A stretch of 64,000 nucleotides of DNA from Selaginella moellendorffii (lineage: Eukaryota > Streptophyta > Lycopodiopsida > Selaginellales > Selaginellaceae), in NCBI RefSeq assembly GCF_000143415.4, contig NW_003314261.1:5458199-5522198 (forward strand). Reading direction: 5' to 3'. Position numbers and translations under genes: made by a program. The notes beneath the pieces were generated by a model. The model saw only the letters and a list, made by a program, of their open reading frames with translations. It was not told the origin of the DNA and ran no database searches. Numbering within the stretch: the first letter of the stretch is position 1; the number at the start of each line of letters is the position of its first letter. Shown here in pieces: positions 36,343-47,060 of this stretch.

Positions 36343-37089
36343 TCTAGTTCCCTCGGGAGATCGACTGGCCGATGCTCCTAGTCTAAGTGTGGGTGGCACT
36401 ACCTACTTGGATACTTGGTGTGGCTCAACGAAACCTCGTTCTAAGCCCATGGCTAGAGCACTTAAAGGCGGAAGGTGGGGAGAGTACCCACGGGGCTCAC
36501 GTAGGGCCACGGTGTTCCGAAATGTTGTCCCGAAATCCCAAATGGGGGAAAAAAGGAGGAGCAATCCTCTAGTGTAGTGACTACAGATACAGTCACATGG
36601 TGAGGAAGTCCTAGAGGACAATGGAACTTAGTGGCCGGGCCTACAGGCCTTGATCTAGTGGTAGTGTTGGTGAACATAGCCATGGACAAAAAAGGGACTT
36701 GGCAGGAACTGACAAAGGGATGTTGGGGAAGGCTATTCCCCATGTCAGTAGGCATTCTAAGGATGCTAAGGAGTGGATCTGAGATGACCACTCATGGACG
36801 GATAGCCTAATCTTGGAGAGATAGGATCGTGATGCAAGTGGTATTGGACCACCAGTGCGGCAAAGGTGAATAGGCATGGCTTTAGTGTAACAGGCTGGTG
36901 TCGGTCTTAGGACTATACACGTGGAGCACTTGGACCAAGTGCAAGGGATGAGTGGCATGGATGCCATTTTTGGGACTAGCAAGTCCCAAGTGCTGAATTG
37001 CACTTAAGGAGGTTGTGAATGAGACTCCTCCAAGTGGTCAAAAGTGTGGTTAAGTGACTAAAGTAGAATGGAAAATTTAGTCGCTTACA
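36343..37089 (+). repeat. Truncated 3' LTR of nested element
   Basis: Matches 33160-33927 from CTAGTTCCCTCGGGAG onward. The first roughly 900 bases of the LTR, including the minisatellite, are missing. Confidence 0.75.
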
Positions 37090-37637
37090 GGGGGGCTATG
37101 GGGGGTTCCAATAGTAGGGATAGTGGGTAGGTTAGGCATGGCTGACTAACCTGAGGCATAGTCTAGCTCCTGCTTGCGTGCCTATTCTTGTTCTGCATCT
37201 GGCTTAGGTCTAAGCCCAAGTACCATTCCATGCTAGCTGGTGGAGTACCCATATCCTTGCGTTAGGCCATCGGTATGCCAAAATAGCGCCAGACTCTGTT
37301 TGGCTTTGTTTTGTGTGCTGGTCCTGGCATTGGGATTCTGGTTGCTCCAGGACTGTTCCAAGTTGCTCCGGGCTCCTATCCCTTCGCTCCTTGGGCTCTA
37401 TGCTCGGGAGTTGCTATGTGATCTGGTTCCATCACTCTTTTGCTCCATGCTTGGGAGTTTGTCACCATTCCTTTGTTCAGCCCTGAACCTCAGGTTCCAC
37501 ACCACTGTCCTTTGGACATGTGGCATGTGACACGTGGCATTTGTCATGTGGCACAAAGAGGGTTTAGGTTCCGCTTCGTGGTGTTATCCTATGGTAAATC
37601 ACCATAGGATAAAGGGTCAAACCATGTGCGCTACATT

Positions 37638-37648
37638 TGGTATCAGAG
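37638..37648 (+). other. Primer binding site of outer element (tRNA-iMet type)
   Basis: TGGTATCAGAG two bases after the CA end of the 5' LTR; it matches the 3' end complement of plant initiator methionine tRNA. Confidence 0.85.
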
Positions 37649-40600
37649 GATGAGTCTCAGCGAGTACTATTCAATGAGATTGGGCAACTAGTCTCGTTGC
37701 ATACACAGAGATGAAAACAATGATCCAAGTGGGTACACATTTTGGGTGCAAAGACTTCGCATTCGTTTCTTGGGTATGGATTTGGTTACCTTTTTGTACC
37801 GTAATAGCACGAGTTTGCGCTTGGACTCATGAGTGAGGCATATTAGCAACTCGAGGTTACACTTTGAGTTGGCAGGATTAATGTTAGCCTGTCGTTGGTT
37901 TCATGAGTTGTTCCTTGTACCATGGGTGAAAGCAAACCTCCTTGGGTTTGCTATGGGTGGCAAATAGGCTGGTCCGTAGCTATTTAACACGGCACTAGTG
38001 GATCCTTCCCAAGAATGATTATGAGTGGATCAATCAAGACTGTAGGGATTAGTCTATTGGTTCAAGTAATCATTGCTGTGCTCTCTCATAAACTTTTCTT
38101 GGATTGAACTGAAGGCAGTGCTAATGCAAGCTTGAGGTTTAGTCAAAGATAAGACCGAAAAGAGAGTCGTCAGGGACAAAGGATCAAACACGTAAATCAT
38201 CTTCTCTTCTGGAGAGATGGTTTGCAACGAGGTATTAACTCATTGCCGTGGTCACATTATGTAATCAAGAGTCCCTACTTTGATACATGTTGGAAATGAT
38301 GGTCTTACAAGTGGTGAGTCATGGGATGGATAGTGGTGAAGCACTATCCCATTTTGTCTAGGCTTGCTATTGAAGATGTGGGTTGCAATGCTCAATTCTT
38401 TTCTGGGGAACCTTGCTATTGCTCCTTGAGTAGCTTGGTGTTGGATTAGTTTTGAGATTGGTCGGAAAGAGAGTGGCATGAACTTATTCGTGTTGTGAAC
38501 AAAAGTTAGTGGTGTTGAGTGTTGTAAATCGCTATTGGTGGAGTGTGGCATTTATGTTACATTTTGTCGAATCGAGTTGACACTTAATATTCACATAAAC
38601 CTTTGTAGTAGTGACATAGGTGTTGCTCGTGGTGTTGCTCAATTGATGATCAAGTCATTGTGAGTTTATATCATATCCATGTGATAATGAGCAATGTGTT
38701 TACGAAGTTGCTTGGTTGAACGATAATCAACCCTAAAGTGGTTGATGGTGAAGTTAGTCTACTTGCACGAAGTAGCATTGTAGTAGCTTTGACTGGATTC
38801 TCGTTGGTGGTCCATTATGCCAAACTTAAGTTGGTACCTTGTTTCCTTGAGTTTGCCCATTAAGGTGTTGGAAAAGGGTTGTAGCATTCATTTGGTATAG
38901 CTCATCAGTTGATCTGTTAGCACTTGGAGTAGATTGTTGAATGGAGAAATGTGTAGTTGGGGCATTGACATCACTAGCATTTGTGTTAGTGGAAGTGGCA
39001 TTGTTGATTCGAGTGATGAGGAATTCTCTTTAGAACTTGATTTTCCATGTCATTTTTCTTGTTAAGTATTTTGCCTTCACATTGGATCTTGAAGATGGTT
39101 GAAGAAGAGTGTTAGTGCAATGTGGATATCTGGAGATGTGGTTTTCGTGATCAAGCCTTAAACATTCATTTTGCATTTTACGGAAGTTTGTGTTGGATAT
39201 CGGAAAAATGGGCAAAGATGTTCAATGCTTAAGCATGTTGTTGGATCAAGAGAATTTGTTAAGGTGAACCTATGTGAAGTTGTTTGTAGGAGAAAGTTGT
39301 TAAGTCTTGAAAGTTTGCAATCCTGGACTGAAAGTCATTCTTTCTCTAGGATGGAAAATTTTCCACAAATTTTCTTAAGCTTTTCCAATGGCTGATTTGT
39401 CGGTCACTTTGCTCAAAAACCAGTCTGTTTTCGAAAGCCATTACAAACTAGTGAAAGGGTTGAAGTTGACTTTGGTTGGCTTAAACCTTAGTAAGTAGTT
39501 TGTATAATGCGACCCAAAAGGGATGCTAACTTTTGGGGCTAAAACAATTGAGTTGGATAGAGTCTAGAGTTGGTGTAGAAAAGTGGCCGTTGCACTTTTC
39601 TAAGAAAGGTGATCCTTGTGCCTTTCTTCTATAGCATTTTGCTTGGTGGCAGGTTGTACCTTGCATTTTGTTAAACTCTATAAGAGTAGTGAGCTCTCAC
39701 GGATCTTGATTTAGTCTTGGTGGCTCTGTGCCTTGGCTAAGGATGGTGATGTTCAGCTTAGTTGTTTAAGGTTGAGATGTGGTACCCGTTCTATAGTTTT
39801 GTCTATGAGGAGGTTGTGTACCAATGTGAGTTCATCTCATGGTCTTCACTTTAGTTTTGGCTAAGTGTTGATCATGCATAACTAGCCTCTTCAAGGCATG
39901 CTTAAAGCTGTTGGCTAGATGTGTTGGTGAGCTTATTGCGGTTGAGTTGGATTTGAGTAGTCATTTAGTTTGTGCCTGTCCATGAACTTTTATCTCGTAT
40001 CTGGGGTATTACATTTATGTTGGACAAATATATAACTTGATGACATCAGTTTAGTGTTTGGGTCTTGTGAAGACAAGTTGAAGAGTGATTGTTGGTTGCT
40101 TTGCGGCTAGTGATTGCTCATAGACTTCGTCAAGGACTGTTTGACACTTGTTTCGCTCTATGATGATTTAGCAGTGATAGACTTGCTTTACTGGATGGTG
40201 TTGTGGAGGATCGTATCATGGCTTGCATGGGTTTTCCATGTTGACATGTTGATTCCTTTGTCGATATCATTTGGCTGTGTTTAGTCCGTAGTGTCGGATT
40301 ATGTTGAGTCTTGGATGTACTCCTTGATAATGTGTTATCTAAAACTAAGTATTACTGAAGGATTGGTCTCAGATACTAACTAAGTATCTTCGACTTTGGT
40401 TAGCTTGGTTGCTAGAGAGTTTTCGGTGGTGATTCACTCTTGCTTTCTTCTAGTTTTAACCTAATGTTGATGGCATTGAAGTGATGCCTTGTCATGGACA
40501 TTATTGATGTTGAGATTCGAATGAAATGAGATATCTCTCTGTAGGATTGATATTGAGTTTCATTAGTCTTGATGAAGATAGTGTTGATGATTTGGCTGTA

Positions 40601-42510
40601 GCTTTGTGTTGTTAGCATTCATGTATTTGCTAGTTAGCAACTATGTTGACGTTCAAATGAATTGAGTGGCAAGTTGAGTTAATTGTGGTTTTGATGAGAT
40701 TGTTTAGTAGGGGATAAGTTTTAGCTTTTCCTTGAAACATAATTTAATCGTGGACTATACTAGCCTTACAAGAAAAAGAGTTAGTGATCGATATTGCAAT
40801 GTTGAGTCCTTATTGGATTTGAGTTGGAATATATTGATCATTAATGATTTTTCTTGTGCTTGTTATAAAGTGAGTTACATCTTGCTGTAGATGGATTCAT
40901 GGAGGATCGTTTAGTGATCACTTGTTGAGCATAGCTTCGTTTTTCTTAGCTTTTGGATTGATGCAGATATGCTCTTCATTAGCTTTGGCATTATGAAGTT
41001 TGGCTTATGAATGTGTTGAGGAAGATATTGTGGGTTGCATCACGATTTCTTCTAACAAATGGAATAATAAGTACAAAACTCAAAGACTTGACTATAGGCT
41101 TCTTCGAGCTTTTGTTCTTTGAGTTTTGTACTTATTGTTCCATTTGTTAGAAGTTGTTGGGGAAGGCATTTTGGCTCCTAGCTTCGATGTTGAAGTTAGT
41201 ATTAGCATCTAGCAATCATTGGTGATGATTAACTATAGTCTAGGATAGTTGATTATCCTTGTTAAAAAGGTTTTGCTTGATTATTGTTGGTATAGAATGA
41301 TTTGCCGTTCTTCGGGATGGTGGATTCCTTCTTAGACGATGATTATGCATCTCTCTATTGATAGGATGATTGATGATCTTTCATGATGGTTAGTTGTTCT
41401 TTTTGATAGCTTATGGCTTTTTGCAATACCACATGTTGTTTGTGGTTTGCTCTGGATTGGTCTCTTGGGTTTGAGACATCAGTAGGATGTTGCTGACACT
41501 TGCTAAAGTAACTTGGGTTCCTTTGTATTATTGACCGGGATCTATTCAGATTGGCTGGTGCAATGGTTGGCATGACTAAGTGTTTGTTGGTTCTACCACA
41601 TTCATTATGTTTTGTTGATTGTTGCTTGAGTTAGTTTTGATTAATTAGAATGTTATTTTCTTTAGGTGATACATTCGCAAGTCTCTTGCTTGCCAGTTAA
41701 TGATACTTTGTGTTCTTGAGTTCTCTTTGGTAAATTGTTTGGCATATTGTCTACCATCTTCGGTAGTTAAGTTTCATCATTGAGTTTTCTTGATAATATA
41801 CTTGCTATTGAATTTTGTTGGACGGTCAATCCTATGTTTCCAAACTATAGTGATCTTGGTGGTTCCTATACTGTAATACTAGTTTATCGGATGATAACTT
41901 ACTTGGAATACTTTTGTGTTCTAATCTAAGCTTTATTCACTGATAATTAAGTCTCTAAGATATCATTGTCTATGACTTTGATATTGTCCATCTATTGATC
42001 TTTGAGTTTGGGTATAGGCAGACTGGCTTCGGCACTTCATGTGCATGTTGAAATCTCTAGTCATAGGGTAGCTACTGTTGATTGGTCACATAACCTACCT
42101 CTCTGTCGATGTTCCTTTTTCGTTGAAAGGGTGTGACCGTGTAAACAACTCTAACTGCCTGTTTATAGTAGTCTATCTAAACCTTACCAACGGGTTTGGT
42201 TTCTTTGCTCAGGAGGGTTGGGGCCTTTAGCTTCTCTCACTATATTCCTACGGGCAGGGGTATATCACACTTTTGTAAGCTAGGTGACTCCTAGAGTAGC
42301 AAGGGTGGCTAACTCTGTTGGTCATTTCCTTGTCGGTGACGGCCGGAAGGTGTCTGAGCTGGTAGCGCATTTGCATTAGACAAAGAGGTTGCCCCATAAC
42401 TCATTTAAGTTGGTGTATTTCTCACATAGTGTGAGTACCGTAAACTTTTTCTGGTGTTGTTTCCTTGGCGGTATTCTAGACTCGAGTATGCATCGACGAG
42501 GACGTCGATC
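37649..42510 (+). other. Degenerate internal region of the family 1 element
   Basis: No frame longer than about 100 codons and no motif I can assign to a retroelement protein. The last 250 bases keep a short protein-like stretch (HFLVGDGRKVSELVAHLH, about 42324-42377). It carries a 37-base inverted duplication at 41049-41153. Confidence 0.6.
41049..41153. repeat. 37-base inverted repeat with 31-base loop
   Basis: Left arm 41049-41085 and right arm 41117-41153 are complementary except for one position. The related copy near 26.6 kb has only the right arm. Confidence 0.85.
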
Positions 42511-42513
42511 TTC

Positions 42514-42528
42514 CCAAGGGGGGGAGAG
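42514..42528 (+). other. Polypurine tract
   Basis: Purine run AAGGGGGGGAGAG immediately before the TG of the 3' LTR; it would prime plus-strand synthesis. Confidence 0.75.
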
Positions 42529-43674
42529 TGTCACGAATGTGACTTCGGGTATCGAAAGTTACCTATCGGCCAGTCCTTACAGACACTCTTACCTTACTGC
42601 CACGATGGCAGGAGGTCGGTATTGTTAGTTCCCTTTATTAGTCCCTCTTATTCAAGTGTTAGTAAACTGGGCTTAGCATCTGTACTTGGCCGGATGAGCA
42701 TAAGGAAGGAATTCCTAAGTGTTTATTTAGCTAAGCATACTCGGCCTGGCTTGTTAGTTATCTTTTGCTCTATCTTGCACTGGCTTAACAAGAACCCTCG
42801 CATATTGAGACTAGTCCCTCAATATCGCTAGATAATAGCTTACCATGTCTGCCAAACGCCCTTGCTATCATGCCTTTTGTGTTAGTCTCATTTCGGTCCC
42901 AAATGCTATTTATGGAAAGTGTCTAGATTTCCTCATTTGGCATATCTACGGAATGTAGAGATTGACCTGAACACAATGGTGTTCGTCCTGTGTCCAAATT
43001 CACAATCTAAAAACATTCCATATTTAATAAGTTTCAAGCTTGTCCCAGAGACTAACTCCTAGTACTAAGGGAGGCTTGGGGTGAAAGCCCAAAGCATGTG
43101 TTCCTCAAGGGGGGGGGGCTATAGGGGGTTCCAAATGTATAGTCGGGATAGTGGGTAGGTCGGGCATGGCCGACCAACCTGAGGCATAGTCTAACTCCCG
43201 CTTGCGTGTCTGTCTTTGTTCAGCGTCCAGCTTGGATCTAAGCCTAAGTTCCATTCCATGCTAGCTGGTGGAATACCCATATCCTTGCGTTAGGCCACCG
43301 GTATGCCGAAATAATGCCAGACTCTATTTGGCTTCGTTTTGCGTGTTCGTCTTGGCATTGGGATGTTGGTTACTCTAGGACTATTCCAAGTCACTCTGGG
43401 CTCCTGTCCCTTCGCTCCTTGGGCTCTATGCTTAGGAGTTGCTCTGTGGTCCGGTTCCATCACTCCTTGGCTCCATGCTTGGGAGTTTGTCACTGTTCCT
43501 TCGTTCAGTGGCCCAAGGCCCTGAACCTCAGGTTCCACACCACTGTCCATTGAACACGTGGTATGTGACACGTGGCATCTATCACATGGCACAAAGAGGG
43601 TTTAGGTTCTGCTTTGTGGTGTTATCCTATGGTAAATCACCATAGGATAAAGGGTCAAAACCACATGCACTACA
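42529..43674 (+). repeat. 3' LTR of family 1 element
   Basis: 1146 bases, TG...CA, uninterrupted reference copy for the family. Retains many CpG sites. Confidence 0.88.
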
Positions 43675-43679
43675 ATTAA
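43675..43679. repeat. Target site duplication, right (ATTAA)
   Basis: Matches 31625-31629. Confidence 0.8.
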
Positions 43680-44098
43680 TCCCATTTTCATTAGGGTTTC
43701 TTTGGCAATATATTTTCATAAATTTAGCCAACTTGACCTCAAGGCATCTTCCCTTGAGTTATTTAGTGTCTTCACACCATTGGCTCTATAGGCCTATCTT
43801 TATAACACATTCCGCTTGTGTCTATGTTTTTTTACTAAGACCATATTTATTATTTTTTATACTAACTATTGGTTAACATTTCACCATCATATTTATACAA
43901 CACTGTTTGTAAAAGTTATTTTCTTTCATGAACACCTTTTTATGACTTTAGTATGACACCTTCCACCATCAATAAAATACTTCTATTCTCATACTTAGAT
44001 CTTATGATCCTTCCAATACATATATAGACATAACACACCTTACTCTAAATATGTTTTATCCACACTTTCGGGACCATTCCTTGATTCCATTGAGTCAT
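43680..44098. other. AT-rich DNA, nothing recognised
   Basis: CpG-poor sequence with stops in all frames; no repeat family assigned. Confidence 0.4.
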
Positions 44099-44660
44099 TA
44101 TCACGAATATGACTTTAGGTATTGAAAAATACTTGTCGGCTAGTCCTTACAGACACTCTCTCCATACTGTTATGACAACAAGAGGTCAGCATAATTGGTT
44201 CCCTTTATAATTCCTACTTGAGTTAGTTAAGAAACTAGTCATGTTTGTGTACTTAAATTGGATAAATATAAAGTAGAAACAAACTCTTATGTGTTTCTTG
44301 CTAAGCATACTTAGCTTGGTTTAAGAAACTCATGTCATTGGCTTGCATTTGTTAGTATCAAAAACCCCTACAATATTAAGTCTAGTCCCTCAATATTGTT
44401 ATATAGTAGCTTACCATATCCATCAAACACCCTTGCTATCATGTCCTATGTGTTGGTTTCGTTCTAATTCCATATGCTATTTATGGAAAAAGTCTAGAGG
44501 GGCTATAGAGGGTTCTAAATGCATAATAAGGATAGTGGTTGAAATACATATGTAACCACTCTATGCTACTATAATTAGTGGGGTACCCTCCTCTTCATGT
44601 TAGGCCACTAGTATGCCAAAATCATGTCAAATACTATTTACTATTTTGCATGCAAATGTT
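44099..44660 (+). repeat. Decayed family 1 LTR fragment with internal deletion
   Basis: Collinear with the start of the LTR to GTCTAGA (about 44497), then jumps to the GGGGCTATAG segment downstream of the G-tract. The end of the LTR is missing. Confidence 0.75.
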
Positions 44661-44679
44661 AGATATAAGGAGTTAGTGC

Positions 44680-46800
44680 TTATAGGATTGAGTGTACTAA
44701 ACCCTCGTTTTGTAATGCAACGAGCTTGGAGTTCGGTTTAAAATTTATGTGTGCTATAGTCATCTAGCTTTTGGACTTTATAAGTCCAATAACTCATTAA
44801 GTCCTAGTCTTATGGCTACTTTTGAGGTATCACAATACTTGAATATAACTTCTTATATTTATATCCCATTGACACTTGACTATTCTTTATTCCATATGAG
44901 CTATTTTTATCCTTTAGAACTATTTTTTCATATGATGAAAATATAACTCTTTAGGTTGTTTCACCATTTATTAAAAGTACTCTTAATTACTGTTTCAAGG
45001 ACATATGTCCTCATCTGTATTTGACTTTCTACAATCATCAACTCTAGTCTTATATTCATAAGCACCATCCTCAATTATATAAACACAACCTTATAATGCC
45101 TTTATTATCTAGGAGTCTCTATCCTTTGAGTGATTTTATTTATAGTTATTCAACACAACCACCTTGAAGCTAGTTTGCTAAGTCAAACATTTATATAGAT
45201 CATATCCTCAACTCTTTGAGGAAAACTTTCTATTATTCATAAAATTCCAAAGTTGTTTCCTTATTAGCCTTTTTCTATCCATTATATTGCCTATAAATTC
45301 ATATATAAACAAAAGAGGAGAGTCATGCTCTCCCAACATGCTACTCCTCAAGTATAACCCCACTTCTAGGACCTTTATATGTCAAGATTTATGTATTTAA
45401 CCACTAATAAGAGTTAGACTAAAGAACAACTTCATTACTAAGTTGTAAATGACTAAATTTTTCATTCTACTTTAGTTATTTAACCACGTGTTTAACCATT
45501 TGAAGGAGTCTCACTCACAACCTCCATAGAACCTCATTATAATTTAGATAACTTACTAACCCCCAATATGTTTTTATAACCATACCAACTTCACACTTGG
45601 TCCAAGTGCTCTATGTGTTAGGTCCCACTTTAGACACCTAAAGATACCTCTAATGTACAAGCCTCTTATGCTAAAGCTATACTTGTTTTCAATATCACAT
45701 TAGTACTTGATACTACACTCTGAGATTAGGCAATCCATCTATAAATGGTTATCCCATTACATTTTAGCATCTTTAAGATGCCCTAAGACATAAGGAACAC
45801 CACCCCAATATCCCTTCCTTGATCCCCATTAAGTCCCTAGGGGTGGAAGGGAAATTTCACCTTTAAACGCTCATAAGTGATGGTTAATAAGAGTGGTGAT
45901 TGGTGACCACCAGCATCTTCCACCTTACAAATAGTAATAACTTGCAAAACCAACTCTTAGTAGAAAGGGTAGTGTAGGTTATTGCTTCCATTGTGGAGAG
46001 GTAGGATATAAGTCCTTGGAATATCTTAACAAGTATAAGATAAAGTTTTGTGTTAATGTCACGAGGGAAGATGATCGTGGCAAAATTGAAGGGGTTGATA
46101 AATTGGTTAATACAAACTATGAGGAAAACGAGCTGAGTTATTTTCCTTAAGCTTTTCTACAGTCAATATAAGCATTGATTCATTCATGTATCTCATATGG
46201 TTTGTCTGTGGACATTGAATTTAAGTGATGATCAACATAAAAGCTATACACAATGTGATATTCAAAGACCTAATCAAGTTGTTAAGATTGAAAGCTGAGC
46301 AAATATCATCCATACACTTCTGATTTATAGGAGTAGCCAAAAAATGTGTGAGTGAGATTTTTTCAACAAATATATTAAAGGGATTTATGATGTTGGACAA
46401 AGTCACATCAACATTGAGGTTAAAATGTCATCTTGATAAAGTTGCAAAAGCGCTCCTCAAGGGATTGGGATGCTAAATTCTTAATTGTAAGACAAGCTTA
46501 AAAAGCAGTTAAAAAGGGATGTTGAACCTTTTGGGTTTTACTGATGGAAGTTGATAATAATAATGATCAAGTTTGAATCAGTGATGGGTTTCATCTTGTA
46601 CTAAGGGAAATTCTGGAGTTGTTGCTGAGGAATCAAGATATCTTTCCAACTAAACCCCCTTTTAGACTCTCTAGTGTTCATATCATCACTCATAAGTAAG
46701 ATATGTAAGGACTTACTAAACCCCCTAGGATCTTGGAGACAATCACTTTAGAAGTTTTTCCAAGTCGGAGCTTTTCCAAGTTAAAATATGTTACACTCAT
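44680..46800 (-). mobile_element. Decayed family 2 element, inverted, with inserted gag-like fragment
   Basis: 44.7-45.44 kb is the reverse complement of the nested element's internal 5' region (for example the CATGCTCTCCC and GGACCTTTATA segments). It is followed by an inverted primer-site remnant at about 45412-45442 and an inverted LTR from 45443 to about 46800. The LTR is broken at 45838 and resumes near 46650. Between them lies unrelated sequence with a plus-strand zinc-knuckle remnant. Confidence 0.65.
45955..46150 (+). pseudogene. Retroelement gag zinc-knuckle remnant
   Basis: The frame reads GYCFHCGEVGYKSLEY, matching a CCHC knuckle (C-x2-C-x4-H-x4-C) in which the His and the last Cys have become Tyr. 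The frame continues to a stop after ENELSYFP. It is flanked by broken LTR sequence. Confidence 0.5.
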
Positions 46801-46808
46801 ATAAGCTC

Positions 46809-47060
46809 ATGAATTTGGACTTCTTGGGAGGTCACCCAACTTAGTATTATTTAAACTTAAGGACATTTAATTCCAAGTATCCCAAGACCCTTAACCAATT
46901 GGAAAAAATGATGCACTTTTATTTATAGGCCATTTCTTTCTATATTTTATTTTATATATATAGGCTTTTCCTTCCTTCATAAATCATTTCTTAAATTGTT
47001 CCTTTTAGTTGCTTACAATTCAATAGACTTCTATCTTAGCCATTGCCTCATAAATCACCT
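46809..47060 (-). repeat. Family 3 repeat fragment, inverted
   Basis: Carries the inverted AAGGGTTTTAGGATACTTGG-type core (here with CCAAGTATCCCAAGACCC) and the CATAAATCATTTCTTAAATTG segment also seen near 31.45 kb. Confidence 0.55.

Larger units (their letters stand above)
32255..37089 (+). mobile_element. Nested LTR element (family 2) with internal deletion
   Basis: It begins TGTGAGACAC and ends CGCTTACA inside the G-tract of the outer 5' LTR. The first LTR (32255-33927) is followed by a primer-binding-site-like sequence. The last 750 bases (36343-37089) repeat the end of the first LTR. The intervening 2.4 kb has only short broken frames on both strands, so the element cannot encode its own proteins. 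Target duplication is probably GGGGG but cannot be told apart from the G run. Confidence 0.8.
31630..37635 (+). repeat. 5' LTR of family 1 element, split by the nested insertion
   Basis: 31630 to about 32254 and about 37090 to 37635 together match the uninterrupted LTR at 42529-43674. The break falls in the poly(G) tract. Confidence 0.85.
31630..43674 (+). mobile_element. LTR retrotransposon (family 1), complete ends, interrupted by a nested element
   Basis: The element has TG...CA LTRs of about 1.15 kb, a 5-base target duplication ATTAA at 31625-31629 and 43675-43679, a primer binding site after the 5' LTR and a purine tract before the 3' LTR. The 5' LTR is split by a 4.8 kb nested element. 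The internal region (37636-42528) is 4.9 kb and I find no surviving gag, protease, reverse transcriptase or integrase frame, so it is non-autonomous or dead. The LTRs differ mainly by transitions at C/G positions, so the insertion is not recent but is much younger than the 28 kb copy. Copia or gypsy class cannot be decided from what remains. Confidence 0.88.
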
